From positions 1,302,001 through 1,366,000 of the forward strand of contig CANMOV010000001.1 of assembly GCA_947499565.1 (NCBI GenBank): a DNA stretch of 64,000 nt, given 5' to 3'. A program made the translations under genes and the position numbers. Numbering within the stretch: the first letter of the stretch is position 1; each line of letters begins with the position of its first letter. The notes under the pieces are model-generated. The model searched no databases and had not been told where the DNA came from. It saw nothing but the letters and a program-made list of their open reading frames with translations. This document shows positions 6,760 through 16,170 of the stretch, piece by piece. Source of the stretch: an uncultured Croceitalea sp. (lineage in GTDB: Bacteria; Bacteroidota; Bacteroidia; Flavobacteriales; Flavobacteriaceae).

Positions 6760-7722
6760 ATGAGTTTACCATCCAATACTTTACTTTCCATAGTTGTACC
6801 ACTTTATAATGAAGAAGATAATGTTGTTCTTTTAACGCAAAAAATTCATGAAAGCTTAAACGAGTACAGTTATCAAATCATCTATATCGATGACTTTTCA
6901 ACCGACAATACCAGAAACGTTGTCAAGCAAATGGATGATGATAAAGTTCATTTGATTGAGTTGAAAAAAAATTATGGTCAAAGTTTAGCTCTAGCTGCCG
7001 GTATAGATTATGCTGAGGGGGATTATATTATAACTATGGATGGTGATTTACAAAACGACCCATCTGACATCCCACAAATGCTTGAATTTGCAAAAACTGA
7101 TGAATACGATTTAATTACTGGAATACGCCAAAAAAGAAAAGACTCCTTAATAAAAAAAATACCATCTAAAATTGCAAACTTCTTAGTTAGAAGAGTTACT
7201 AAGCTAGATATAAAAGACAATGGTTGTGCCCTTAAGGTGTTTACAAAAGATATTGCAAAAGGTTTAAACCTTTATGGTGAAATGCATCGCTTTATAACCC
7301 TTTTAGCCCATTTAGAAGGAGCTCAAATAAAACAAGTTCCTGTAAAACATCATGCGCGCCATGCAGGGGTTTCCAAGTATGGATTAGAACGTGTTTTTAA
7401 AGTAGTAGCAGATATGATGCTCTTACTTTTTATCCGGAAATACTTTCAACGCCCAATTCACTTGTTCGGAATTCTTGGGGTACTATTAATCATATTAGGA
7501 ACACTTATTGAAACTTATCTACTTATAGTTAAGTTTGGCTTTGGACAAGACATTGGTACTAGACCTTTATTGATTTTTGGTATGATGTTTATTCTTGGTG
7601 GTATACAACTGTTTACGATTGGTATTGTAATGGAGTTATTAATTAGAACTTACTACGAATCACAACAAAAAAGACCTTATCGTATTAAAAAAATATCTAT
7701 TGGTGACGGAAAAACAGCGTAA
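6760..7722 (+). CDS. GT2 glycosyltransferase, DPM1/ArnC-like, with two membrane segments
   Basis: The N-terminal 230 residues form a GT-A domain with IDDFSTDNT, the metal-binding DGDLQNDP and the QxxP-like LKVFTK region of polyprenyl-phosphate sugar transferases. Two hydrophobic segments follow near residues 235-260 and 270-300 (LLIFGMMFILGGIQLFTIGIVMELL). Enzymes of this type load a sugar onto undecaprenyl phosphate at the inner membrane. The next gene, an LPG-synthase-TM protein, overlaps its 3' end by about 20 nt, and a GT39 enzyme that could use the lipid-linked sugar is encoded convergently. The exact sugar is unknown. Confidence 0.88.
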   Translation: MSLPSNTLLSIVVPLYNEEDNVVLLTQKIHESLNEYSYQIIYIDDFSTDNTRNVVKQMDDDKVHLIELKKNYGQSLALAAGIDYAEGDYIITMDGDLQNDPSDIPQMLEFAKTDEYDLITGIRQKRKDSLIKKIPSKIANFLVRRVTKLDIKDNGCALKVFTKDIAKGLNLYGEMHRFITLLAHLEGAQIKQVPVKHHARHAGVSKYGLERVFKVVADMMLLLFIRKYFQRPIHLFGILGVLLIILGTLIETYLLIVKFGFGQDIGTRPLLIFGMMFILGGIQLFTIGIVMELLIRTYYESQQKRPYRIKKISIGDGKTA

Positions 7723-8572
7723 AAGGTTGCTTACGTTTTTTAAGTTAATAATCAGCGTTGCGTTGATTTACTTCATTTTTACCAAAATTCAACTAGAAGA
7801 TGTTTTAACTACCCTTAAAACATCCAATCCATTCTATTTAATAATGACATTATTGCTCGTGGTATTCTCTAAAATAATGGCTTCATTTAGGTTAAACCTA
7901 TATTTTCATCAATTAGAGATTCCATTAACGCAAAAAAGCAATCTAAAATTATACTTACTTGGGATGTTCTATAACCTATTTTTACCAGGAGGTATTGGAG
8001 GTGATGCCTATAAAGGGTATGTGATAAATAAAAAATATGAGGTAAAAACGAAAAGGGTTATATCTGTATTGGTTTTAGATAGACTCAGTGGAATGTTGTT
8101 GTTGTTTTTATACGCCTGTATTCTGGCTATACTAATGAATAATGACTTTTTGAATAGTTTTAAATGGATTTTTGTTTCTAGTATCCCATTAAGCATAATT
8201 ACTTTCTGGTTCTTGAATAAGCGCTTCTTTGACTACGTGCTCCCAGTTTTTTGGAAATCTATTGGGTATTCTTCACTAGTTCAAATTTCACAATTAGTTG
8301 CCATAGTGTTCATCTTAAAAGCTCTTACAATTAAAGCAGCTACAGTAGCTTATCTATTGGTTTTCTTGGTGTCTTCTATTGTCTCTGTTTTGCCCTTAAC
8401 CATTGGAGGAATTGGAAGTAGAGAGCTTACTTTTTTATATGGTGCGGAGTGGTTAAGCTTAGATACTGATGCTTCAGTAAGTATTAGTTTTGTCTTCTTT
8501 TTAATTACTGCATTAATTTCCCTTATTGGTATCTATTACCATTTTAAAAAACCAAAGTTAGAAGTATACTAA
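7703..8572 (+). CDS. Lysylphosphatidylglycerol synthase TM-region family protein (UPF0104)
   Basis: The roughly 289-residue integral membrane protein has about seven hydrophobic helices and the family signature FLPGGIGGDAYKGY, with PLTIGGIGSRELTFLYG near the C-terminus. It corresponds only to the flippase-like membrane half of MprF, without the aminoacyl-transferase domain, as in many standalone UPF0104 proteins. It has no ATG start: GTG 7703 or the preceding TTG 7700 is used, overlapping the end of the GT2 gene. Coupled translation with GT2 suggests a role in moving or handling lipid-linked sugars; this is inferred from context. Confidence 0.82.
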   Translation: MTEKQRKRLLTFFKLIISVALIYFIFTKIQLEDVLTTLKTSNPFYLIMTLLLVVFSKIMASFRLNLYFHQLEIPLTQKSNLKLYLLGMFYNLFLPGGIGGDAYKGYVINKKYEVKTKRVISVLVLDRLSGMLLLFLYACILAILMNNDFLNSFKWIFVSSIPLSIITFWFLNKRFFDYVLPVFWKSIGYSSLVQISQLVAIVFILKALTIKAATVAYLLVFLVSSIVSVLPLTIGGIGSRELTFLYGAEWLSLDTDASVSISFVFFLITALISLIGIYYHFKKPKLEVY

Positions 8573-8574
8573 AC

Positions 8575-10233
8575 TTAGTAAATATGCACCAAATGCATTT
8601 TATTAAGCACTTTATTTCGTGTTGTAGGGTCTAAAAATTTGGCTTGTAAGCGTGTAATTCTAAACTGTTTCTCTGTAAACTGCCTATCCCAGTCAAAACC
8701 AGACTTTCTAAGACTTTCCAATCCCGTATCATCTACGTATATCCATATATCTTTTTCACTAGAGATAGCTGTTAATGAAGATGATATCACTGGTTTTTTA
8801 TTATAAAAATCTAAGGCCCAAGTTGGCATTTCAGAAATCTTGTAAATCTTATCCGTAGGTATGTTATTTTCCCTAACTTTTTCAGCTATTGTAGATCCTG
8901 CTTGGTACTTGAGCAAATTTGGATAAAAATGAGTGTTTAAAACCCCATTTAACAGTAGCGAACTACAAACCGATAGCGTAATTATACGCATGTAATATTC
9001 TTCTCTTTTTAAACAAAAATGGGTAATAACAAAGAATACAAGTATCAGAATGACATAACTATACCAATCTTCAAACTTAAATACATAAAAACATATTAAA
9101 ACTGAAACTATAAAAACTAGGCTTAATATAAAATATTGGAAACCCAACAATAATTTAATAACACCCTTCTTGGTATGTTTATATAAACTATGCACATAAG
9201 AAGCTGTTAGAACAGCATACAACGGCATGATTATATTCATATAATGCGGCAACTTGAATTGGGCAAAACTGGTGATGAAAAATATGATGGTTATACCACC
9301 AACAGTCAAAAATTCGAACTTCTTATGATACTGAAAATTAGACTTTAAAAAGACCTTTAAGCGCCACCAATAGGCAATCAGTGCTAAAATGGTCCATGGC
9401 AGAAATACCCATAGAAAAGTATGAAAAAAGAAAAAGTAATCGCTACTATTCTTACCGTGTCCCTGGCCACTTAAACGCTCAAAGCTTTGCTCCCAAAAAA
9501 TAAAAAAGATTCCACTCCGGTTACTTTTTCCTCTAATTACTTTTTCCGGATGCAAATCAAACTGAAGATAGTATGCATACAACATTGGTGTAATAGTGAT
9601 AGCAAAAACCAATAAAGCAATTATGACTCGCCAGTTTAAAAGTTGTTTCCATTTTCGCGTGTAGGTTAAATGGCATAATATACAGATCCCAATAACTAAC
9701 AATGCTATTTGCCCTTTGGTTGAAAAAGCAATACCAGCTCCAAACGCTCCTAGAGCTATATTTTTCCATGTATTATGTTCTATATAAGCAACCAACTGCC
9801 ATATAGAAAAAATAGTGAAACCTGTTAGTACAGCATCGGTCCTAACGTCAATATTAGACAACATAATGGTTTGTGCTGTCATAAAAATTAAGGCAGCGAA
9901 TTTTCCAACATCAGTATTATAAAGGAGTTTCGCCAGTCCATAACAACTATAGGCCCCTAAAAGTGTTGCTAGAACACCAGGAATACGGTAGGCCCAATCA
10001 TGAATTCCAAAGATTTTATAGGACAATGCAGCTAACCAATAGTGCATGTGGGGTTTATCTAGATATTCATTGGTTCCCTTAAAAAGGTTTATAAAATCAT
10101 TTTCCTGAACCATTCGCATAGCCATCACCGCAAATTGAGCAGAATCATATTCAAATAGTGGAGAAAACATTCCAATAATGTAGACTAGAAGAATTAATCC
10201 AATTAAAAACCAATATCTGGTTGTTGAAATCAC
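8575..10233 (-). CDS. GT39 (ArnT/PMT-like) membrane glycosyltransferase
   Basis: This 552-residue polytopic protein matches the dolichyl-phosphomannose / ArnT type of glycosyltransferase. An early acidic DSAQFA motif sits in the first periplasmic loop (EYDSAQFAVMAMRM), followed by YLDKPHMHYWLAALSYKIFG, which is typical of the family's substrate loop. About ten membrane helices follow, then a C-terminal soluble tail. The start is GTG 10233, overlapping the PAP2 stop in a GTGA junction. Pairing with a PAP2 phosphatase and a nearby GT2 sugar-lipid synthase suggests glycan transfer to an envelope acceptor. The acceptor cannot be told from sequence. Confidence 0.85.
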   Translation of the reverse strand: MISTTRYWFLIGLILLVYIIGMFSPLFEYDSAQFAVMAMRMVQENDFINLFKGTNEYLDKPHMHYWLAALSYKIFGIHDWAYRIPGVLATLLGAYSCYGLAKLLYNTDVGKFAALIFMTAQTIMLSNIDVRTDAVLTGFTIFSIWQLVAYIEHNTWKNIALGAFGAGIAFSTKGQIALLVIGICILCHLTYTRKWKQLLNWRVIIALLVFAITITPMLYAYYLQFDLHPEKVIRGKSNRSGIFFIFWEQSFERLSGQGHGKNSSDYFFFFHTFLWVFLPWTILALIAYWWRLKVFLKSNFQYHKKFEFLTVGGITIIFFITSFAQFKLPHYMNIIMPLYAVLTASYVHSLYKHTKKGVIKLLLGFQYFILSLVFIVSVLICFYVFKFEDWYSYVILILVFFVITHFCLKREEYYMRIITLSVCSSLLLNGVLNTHFYPNLLKYQAGSTIAEKVRENNIPTDKIYKISEMPTWALDFYNKKPVISSSLTAISSEKDIWIYVDDTGLESLRKSGFDWDRQFTEKQFRITRLQAKFLDPTTRNKVLNKMHLVHIY

Positions 10234-10799
10234 ACCTTAATTTTTTGAATTGCAAATATATACAACTGAACAAATAACCATCCAAAAAGCAAGCCTACTG
10301 CTACACCAGTAATTACATCTAAAGGAAAGTGTACCCCAATATATATTCTGCTATATCCTACAAGTAATGCCCATGCTATTAATATAAAACCCAAATACTT
10401 CACTTTTGTTTTAAAAAGTTGGTTAAAAAAAGTAGCCACTGCAAAAGAACTTGCAGCATGTGCAGAAAAATAGCCATATTTACCCCCACAATAGCTTTTT
10501 ACCAAACGCATTAATTGGTTTACATCATCATCATGGCAGGGTCTTAGGCGTTGCAAACCGTACTTGAAAAAATTTGCCAATTGGTCGGTAACGGTTATTA
10601 ATAAGGCTATGGTAACTAATAGAATCAAAGTCTTCTTTACACCAAGATTTTTATAGGAAAGAATTAAAAGAATTAAATACAAAGGGATAGCACTCCACTT
10701 ATTTGTAATAAATAGCCAGAATCTGTCCCAATTTTCAACGCCTAATCCATTTAAAAATAAAAATAGATCTTTATCTAGTTGTACTAACTGCTCTAGCAT
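10230..10799 (-). CDS. PAP2-family membrane phosphatase
   Basis: The 189-residue protein has five to six membrane helices. The acid-phosphatase motifs appear in order: KYGLQRLRPC (KxxxxxxRP, near residue 75), YFSAHAASSF (the SAH motif of PSGH type) and SRIYIGVHFPLDV (SRxxxxxHxxxD). Such enzymes act on undecaprenyl pyrophosphate or phosphatidic acid at the outer face of the inner membrane. It is translationally coupled to the GT39 gene, which suggests recycling of the lipid carrier used by that transferase. Confidence 0.9.
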   Translation of the reverse strand: MLEQLVQLDKDLFLFLNGLGVENWDRFWLFITNKWSAIPLYLILLILSYKNLGVKKTLILLVTIALLITVTDQLANFFKYGLQRLRPCHDDDVNQLMRLVKSYCGGKYGYFSAHAASSFAVATFFNQLFKTKVKYLGFILIAWALLVGYSRIYIGVHFPLDVITGVAVGLLFGWLFVQLYIFAIQKIKV

Positions 10800-10801
10800 G
10801 A

Positions 10802-11029
10802 CTAACTATCGTAACGCGCCACTTCCCTATCGTAAAATGCCGTAGCCGCTTCAATTAAATTTTCGGTTTCATCTTCTAGTTCTGCTTGATCTTCTTTAGA
10901 AAATTCTTCTAACCATTCAACCTCATCATTCTCTAAATTGATAATGAACCTAGGAAATTCTGTATGAACTATGTAGATACCGTTAGGATAATCTGTATTA
11001 TCTCCCAATAGGAATTTTGGCAAATCCAT
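10802..11029 (-). CDS. Small conserved acidic protein
   Basis: The 75-residue protein is rich in Glu and Asp and has no signal peptide or membrane segment. The first half reads like a small beta domain (GIYIVHTEFPRFIINLENDE); the second half is a helical acidic tail (SKEDQAELEDETENLIEAAT). It is packed between a MATE transporter gene (4 nt apart) and the PAP2 gene (2 nt apart), so all are probably co-transcribed. I recall similar small proteins in flavobacteria but no function. Confidence 0.8.
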   Translation of the reverse strand: MDLPKFLLGDNTDYPNGIYIVHTEFPRFIINLENDEVEWLEEFSKEDQAELEDETENLIEAATAFYDREVARYDS

Positions 11030-11032
11030 TCT

Positions 11033-12403
11033 TTACGAATTTAGAATTAAGCGTTTTGTTAAATAATTAAATCGAAGATACAACATTACGGCTGAGGCGG
11101 TTAGTCCTAATAACAAACCAATCCATATTCCAGTGCTCTTGTACTCCGTAAATAACCCCAAATAATAACTTACTGGGAAACCAATTAACCAATAAGCAAT
11201 AAATGTAATTAAGGTCGGAATTTTTACATCTTGCAAACCTCTCAATGCTCCTAATACTACCACTTGTATTCCATCAGAAATTTGAAATATGGCAGCAACC
11301 AGCAACAACTTAGCTGCGAGTATAATTACTTCTGCATTATCTATTTGGTTTGCAATATCATCAACATCTAAATAAATCGTGGGTAACCAGTTTCTACCTA
11401 ATAAAAATATTGCGGCAAAAACAATCTCTAGTAAAAAAGTAAGTAAGAAAATAGATATTCCTATGCGCCTAAGTGCCTTAAAGTTTTTTAATCCTTTTTG
11501 ATTACCAACCCTAACCATAGCCGCAACACCTAAGCCCATACCAACCATAAAAGTCATACTACTCAAGTTTAATGCTATTTGATTTGCAGCTTGAGCGTTT
11601 TTACCCAACACACCGCTCAACCATATTGCTGCAGTAAAAATTGCTACTTCAAAAAACATTTGTAATGCGGAAGGGAAACCCAAACTGATAATCTTATGCA
11701 TCACCCTCTTTTCTATTTTCCTAAAATTAAAGCCAGTTACATAATCATAAAACTTTTTCTTTTTCTTTAAAAGAAACCAAATAAAACCAACCATTATAAT
11801 TCTAGAAACCAATGTCCCTATAGCAGCACCAACAATACCCATTTTTGGAAATCCAAATGACCCAAAAATCAATAAATAATTCAAAACAATATTCACCACA
11901 TTTGCCAAAATAGTAGCATACATGGGATACTTGGTTTGGGAGAGGCCTTCCGAAAATTGTTTAAACGATTGGAAAATAATTAAGGGAACTAAAGAAAATG
12001 CAACTAATTCTAAGTAAGGTATTGCCAATTCAACAACTTCTGCAGGTTGTTGCATCGTATACATTAACGGCTTACAAAGTAAAATAATACCAAAAAGTGA
12101 GAGCCCTAAAAAAGTACATAGGACCAGACCATGCTTAAGGGCACTTTTTCCATCGGCTTTATTTCCTGCGCCATCGGCTTCAGCAACTAATGGGGTAATC
12201 GCAGTTGAAAAACCAATTCCTAAAGACATTGCTATAAAAACAAAGCTATTTCCAAGGGAGACAGCAGCAAGTTCTGCGGTGCCCAACTGTCCAACCATGA
12301 TATTATCAGCAAATGCAACAAATGTATGTCCCAACATGCCCAAAATAACAGGGTAAGCTAGCTTTAAATTATAACTAAATTCTTTAGTGTATTGTTGAAA
12401 CAA
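11033..12403 (-). CDS. MATE family efflux transporter
   Basis: The 456-residue protein has about 12 membrane helices in two related halves. The N-terminal sequence YPVILGMLGHTFVAFADNIMVG and the loop AELAAVSLGNS are typical of NorM-like MATE transporters, which export cationic compounds using a Na+ or H+ gradient. The start is TTG 12403 (FQQYTKEFSYNLKLAYP); no ATG is available before the conserved first helix, so a non-ATG start is likely. It is probably the first gene of the run MATE, acidic protein, PAP2, GT39. The substrate is unknown. Confidence 0.9.
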   Translation of the reverse strand: MFQQYTKEFSYNLKLAYPVILGMLGHTFVAFADNIMVGQLGTAELAAVSLGNSFVFIAMSLGIGFSTAITPLVAEADGAGNKADGKSALKHGLVLCTFLGLSLFGIILLCKPLMYTMQQPAEVVELAIPYLELVAFSLVPLIIFQSFKQFSEGLSQTKYPMYATILANVVNIVLNYLLIFGSFGFPKMGIVGAAIGTLVSRIIMVGFIWFLLKKKKKFYDYVTGFNFRKIEKRVMHKIISLGFPSALQMFFEVAIFTAAIWLSGVLGKNAQAANQIALNLSSMTFMVGMGLGVAAMVRVGNQKGLKNFKALRRIGISIFLLTFLLEIVFAAIFLLGRNWLPTIYLDVDDIANQIDNAEVIILAAKLLLVAAIFQISDGIQVVVLGALRGLQDVKIPTLITFIAYWLIGFPVSYYLGLFTEYKSTGIWIGLLLGLTASAVMLYLRFNYLTKRLILNS

Positions 12404-12483
12404 TGCGTAGTTATTTTGAACTGCTAAAGATACTTTTTAAGAATTTAAAAGCATCCTTGTAGCAGCTTAAGATGTAAACTAAA

Positions 12484-13260
12484 TTACTTCAACCGTTTGG
12501 ATTGTTCCCAAAAAACATCCATTTCAGCCAAGCTCATTTCTTTTAAAGATTTGTTCATTTCTTTGGCTTTCTGCTCTAAAAATTTAAAGCGCTTTATAAA
12601 CTTCTTATTGGTGCGTTCTAAAGCATTTTCTGGGCTAATTTCCAGAAAACGTGCATAATTAACCATTGAAAATAAAACATCCCCAAATTCGGCTTCCATT
12701 TTATCTGTATCGTTAATTTTCACTTCCTCCTGAAATTCTGCAAGCTCTTCCTCTAGTTTTTCAAATACTTGCTCCGGTTTTTCCCAATCAAAACCTACAC
12801 CAGCCACTTTTTCTTGAATTCTATTAGCTTTCACCAACGCAGGCAAACTATTTGGCACTCCCTCTAGCACACTCTTTTTGCCCTCCTTTAGTTTAATATT
12901 CTCCCAATTCTCTTTAACCTGTTCTTCATTATCAACTTTTACATCTCCATATATATGTGGATGGCGATTAATTAATTTGTCACAAATCTCATTAGCTACA
13001 TCCGCTATATCAAAATCATTGGTTTCCGAACCAATCTTAGCATAAAAGACAATATGCAATAACAAATCTCCCAGTTCCTTCTTAACCTCATTCAAATCAT
13101 TATCTAAAATAGCATCACCGAGCTCGTATGTTTCTTCAATAGTTAAATGACGAAGGCTTTGTAAAGTTTGCTTTTTATCCCAAGGGCATTGTGCTCTAAG
13201 CTCTTCCATAATGGTTAATAACCTATCAAATGCCTTAAGTTGACTCTCTCTTGAGTTCAT
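12484..13260 (-). CDS. mazG: Nucleoside triphosphate pyrophosphohydrolase MazG
   Basis: MazG hydrolyses (d)NTPs to NMP and pyrophosphate and is thought to clean up aberrant nucleotides. Both MazG repeats are visible: CPWDKKQTLQSLRHLTIEE with the metal motif EETYELGDAI and KKELGDLLLHIVFYA in the first, and LEEELAEFQEE with EAEFGDVLFSMVNYARF in the second. I start at ATG 13260, where the protein begins MNSRESQ; an upstream TTG would add two residues. The 258 residues match the usual length. It appears monocistronic, with about 80 nt to the MATE gene. Confidence 0.95.
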   Translation of the reverse strand: MNSRESQLKAFDRLLTIMEELRAQCPWDKKQTLQSLRHLTIEETYELGDAILDNDLNEVKKELGDLLLHIVFYAKIGSETNDFDIADVANEICDKLINRHPHIYGDVKVDNEEQVKENWENIKLKEGKKSVLEGVPNSLPALVKANRIQEKVAGVGFDWEKPEQVFEKLEEELAEFQEEVKINDTDKMEAEFGDVLFSMVNYARFLEISPENALERTNKKFIKRFKFLEQKAKEMNKSLKEMSLAEMDVFWEQSKRLK

Positions 13261-13500
13261 TTTCAAATTTTATTTAAAAATACAATCTCCAATAGGGAAG
13301 CTACACGCTCTTTTAAAAAAGTTTTAAACTAGTAATTCAATACTTAAAATAAAGAAGATTAAAATTAAAAATCTAATAATCAGATGTGTACCTAATAAAT
13401 CATTATATTTAAAAGCTATTTTCGAGTTTATACTAATAGTTCCCTCCAGTTTTTAGAGTATTTCGCTTTTCTAGTTCAATCAATATTTAAATTGTAAATC

Positions 13501-15231
13501 ATGAAGTCAAGTCAAAAAATACTAATAGCATTTTTAGCTATTGGGATTATACTATTTATTTCAAAACAAGAAATTCAACAGAAACAAAATACAAACACTC
13601 AGTATGCATCCTTAAATTTTATTAAATGTACTACTGCAAAATTTTTATTGACTGATATTGACAGTACAAAACAGATATCCCCCCTATTTGAAAATCTGGG
13701 AAATCATAGTTTTTTGATAACAACATCTTCCAAAGATGCCCAAACTTTTTTTAATCAAGGGTTAAAACTAACCTACGCGTTTAACCATGCTGAAGCACAT
13801 CGTTCCTTTATGGAAGCGGCTAGATTGGATTCTAAATCTGCAATGTCTTATTGGGGGCAAGCTTATGCTTTAGGTCCAAATATTAATGATCCCATGCCAG
13901 ATAATGAAAGAAAACGAAAAGCATGGGAAGCTATAGAAAAAGCTCAAAAAAATAAATCAAAAACAACAGCAAAAGAACAAGCCTTAATTAATGCCCTTTC
14001 AGCTAGGTATTCAAAAGATAGCACTGCAGACATAGGAGAACTCAACATGGCCTATATGGAAGCGATGGAAGAAGTTGCCCTACAGTTTCCTAATGATGCA
14101 GATGTACAAACTTTATTTGCTGCATCTGTTATGAACACCGTTCCATGGAATTATTGGGATAAGGATGGAAACCCATCACCTAACATAAAAGAAGCTAAAG
14201 CTGCTCTTGAGAATGCAATTGCAATCAACCCAAATAATCCAGGAGCGCACCATTATTATATTCATATGGTAGAACTTCCAAAACCTGATTTAGCTGAACC
14301 AAGCGCGGATAAATTGGGGACATTAATGCCCGCTGCGGGTCATATTGTGCATATGCCCTCTCATATTTATATTAGGGTTGGACGCTATCTGGATGCCGTA
14401 AAAGCAAATCAAAAAGCAATTTTAGCTGATGAGGATTATATTTCTCAATGTTATGCTCAAGGTATGTATCCACTGGGATATTATCCGCATAATATTCACT
14501 TTTTATGGTCAGCTGCAAGCTTGTTAGGCAATAGCGAGATTGCCCTAGATGCCGCTAGAAAAACAGCTGAAAAAGTTCCAGTTGGTGAAATGAAGGAATT
14601 ACATTTTCTTCAAAACTTTGCAGCTACCCCGCTTTTAGCATATGTAAGATTTGGTAAATGGAATGATATTTTAACAATTCCAAGTCCTAATTCAGAGATT
14701 AAACATCTTAAGTTGATTTGGCACTACGCTAGGGGCATTGCATTTACAAGAAAAAATAATCTAAAGGAGGCTAAAGAAGAATTAGATGCTATTAATACCA
14801 TGCTAAAAGACCCTGCAATGAAAGAACTTATGGCAGTAGGTTTTGATTCTAGTTATGCCATAGCAGAATTAGCTTACGAAGTTGTTGCGGGAGAAATAGC
14901 TGCATTGGAAGGTCTTAATGATACATCAATCAAACATCTAAAAAAAGCCGTTGAGCTCGAGGATAAACTAGTTTACAATGAACCATCTGCTTGGTACATC
15001 CCGCCAAGACAAAATTTAGGAGCAGTTTTAATGAAAGCTAAAAAGTATGCAGAAGCAGAAGAAATTTATCGTGAAGACTTAAAAAAATTACGACAAAACG
15101 GTTGGTCCCTTACTGGGCTCTATAAAAGCCTAGAAGCGCAAGGTAAAAATGAAGAAGCGAAAAAAATAAAATTAGAACTAGAAAAAGCTTGGGAACATGC
15201 TGATTTAGAATTGAGTAGTTCTGTTCTTTAG
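13501..15231 (+). CDS. Membrane-anchored or secreted TPR protein
   Basis: The 576-residue protein starts with a hydrophobic N-terminal segment (ILIAFLAIGIILFISK) that may be a signal anchor. TPR-like helical pairs follow (FNQGLKLTYAFNHAEAHRSFMEAARLD; YAEAEEIYREDLKKL near the C-terminus). A central His-rich section (HHYYIHMVE, HIVHMPSHIYIRVGRY) is conserved in this type of protein and could bind a metal or cofactor. No catalytic domain is recognised. It ends by overlapping the stop of the convergent nitronate monooxygenase gene by 4 nt. Confidence 0.75.
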   Translation: MKSSQKILIAFLAIGIILFISKQEIQQKQNTNTQYASLNFIKCTTAKFLLTDIDSTKQISPLFENLGNHSFLITTSSKDAQTFFNQGLKLTYAFNHAEAHRSFMEAARLDSKSAMSYWGQAYALGPNINDPMPDNERKRKAWEAIEKAQKNKSKTTAKEQALINALSARYSKDSTADIGELNMAYMEAMEEVALQFPNDADVQTLFAASVMNTVPWNYWDKDGNPSPNIKEAKAALENAIAINPNNPGAHHYYIHMVELPKPDLAEPSADKLGTLMPAAGHIVHMPSHIYIRVGRYLDAVKANQKAILADEDYISQCYAQGMYPLGYYPHNIHFLWSAASLLGNSEIALDAARKTAEKVPVGEMKELHFLQNFAATPLLAYVRFGKWNDILTIPSPNSEIKHLKLIWHYARGIAFTRKNNLKEAKEELDAINTMLKDPAMKELMAVGFDSSYAIAELAYEVVAGEIAALEGLNDTSIKHLKKAVELEDKLVYNEPSAWYIPPRQNLGAVLMKAKKYAEAEEIYREDLKKLRQNGWSLTGLYKSLEAQGKNEEAKKIKLELEKAWEHADLELSSSVL

Positions 15232-16166
15232 TTTGTGATTTGTTTTTTAGCTAGTTGAAACTCAGCTACCATCTCATCCAAAATTTGGGCTGCTGGTTTA
15301 ATGTCATTTATTAAAGCTGAAACTTGACCTATTTCTAGCTCACCTTCATGTAAATCGCCTTCAAACATGCCTTTCTTTGCTCTGGCCCTGCCTAATATTT
15401 GTTTCAGTTCTTCAACAGAAGCACCTTTGGCATATGCAGCCTGAACATCCTGATAAAACTTGTTTTTAAGTAGTCTAACAGGAGCTAATTCTTTTAAAGT
15501 CAAATGTGTATCTCCCTCGCTAGCTTTCACAACCTCATCTTTAAAAAGTTGATGTGATGATGCTTCTATACTAGCTACAAAGCGACTGCCAATTTGAACA
15601 CCATCTGCCCCTAAGATCATTGTGGCTAAAATTTGGCGTCCAGTTGCAATACCACCGGCAGCTATTAGCGGAATCTGTAATTTTTCTTTTACTGCAGGAA
15701 TTAAAACTAATGTAGTGGTTTCATCTCGTCCATTGTGACCTCCAGCTTCAAAACCTTCGGCGACTATTGCGTCTACTCCCGCATCTTGAGCCTTTAAAGC
15801 GAACTTTACACTGCTGACTACATGAACAACCGTTATTCCCTTTTCTTTTAAAAAGGAGGTCCATGTTTTTGGATTCCCAGCAGAAGTAAATACAATTTTA
15901 ACCCCTTCTTCAACAATAATAGTCATTACCTTGTCTATATCTGGATAGAGCATCGGAATATTTACTCCAAATGGCTTGGATGTAGCTTCCTTACATTTTT
16001 GTATGTGCTCCAGCAGCACCTCGGGATACATACTACCAGCACCTATTAGTCCAAGCCCGCCAGCATTTGAGACAGCTGAAGCCAAACGCCAGCCACTAGT
16101 CCATATCATACCTCCTTGGATAATAGGATATTGTATCTTAAATAAGTCTGTGATTTTGTTTTGCAT
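15228..16166 (-). CDS. Nitronate monooxygenase family FMN enzyme
   Basis: This TIM-barrel flavoenzyme of the 2-nitropropane dioxygenase / NMO type oxidises alkyl nitronates. The substrate and FMN motifs YPIIQGGM, AEGFEAGGHNG and GGIATG are present. The phosphate-binding end GADGVQIGSRF and the 312-residue length also fit. I start at ATG 16166, which begins directly at the conserved N-terminus and clears the upstream mnmA gene by 4 nt; a longer frame to 16193 would overlap mnmA. Substrate assignment in this family is often loose, and FabK-like enzymes share the fold. It probably shares a transcript with mnmA. Confidence 0.88.
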   Translation of the reverse strand: MQNKITDLFKIQYPIIQGGMIWTSGWRLASAVSNAGGLGLIGAGSMYPEVLLEHIQKCKEATSKPFGVNIPMLYPDIDKVMTIIVEEGVKIVFTSAGNPKTWTSFLKEKGITVVHVVSSVKFALKAQDAGVDAIVAEGFEAGGHNGRDETTTLVLIPAVKEKLQIPLIAAGGIATGRQILATMILGADGVQIGSRFVASIEASSHQLFKDEVVKASEGDTHLTLKELAPVRLLKNKFYQDVQAAYAKGASVEELKQILGRARAKKGMFEGDLHEGELEIGQVSALINDIKPAAQILDEMVAEFQLAKKQITN

Positions 16167-16170
16167 ATAG

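Noticed and set aside
8566-8585. ACTAA/TTAGT palindrome at the convergent ends of two genes
   Set aside because: It is formed by the two stop-codon contexts and is too short and A/T-rich to call a terminator.
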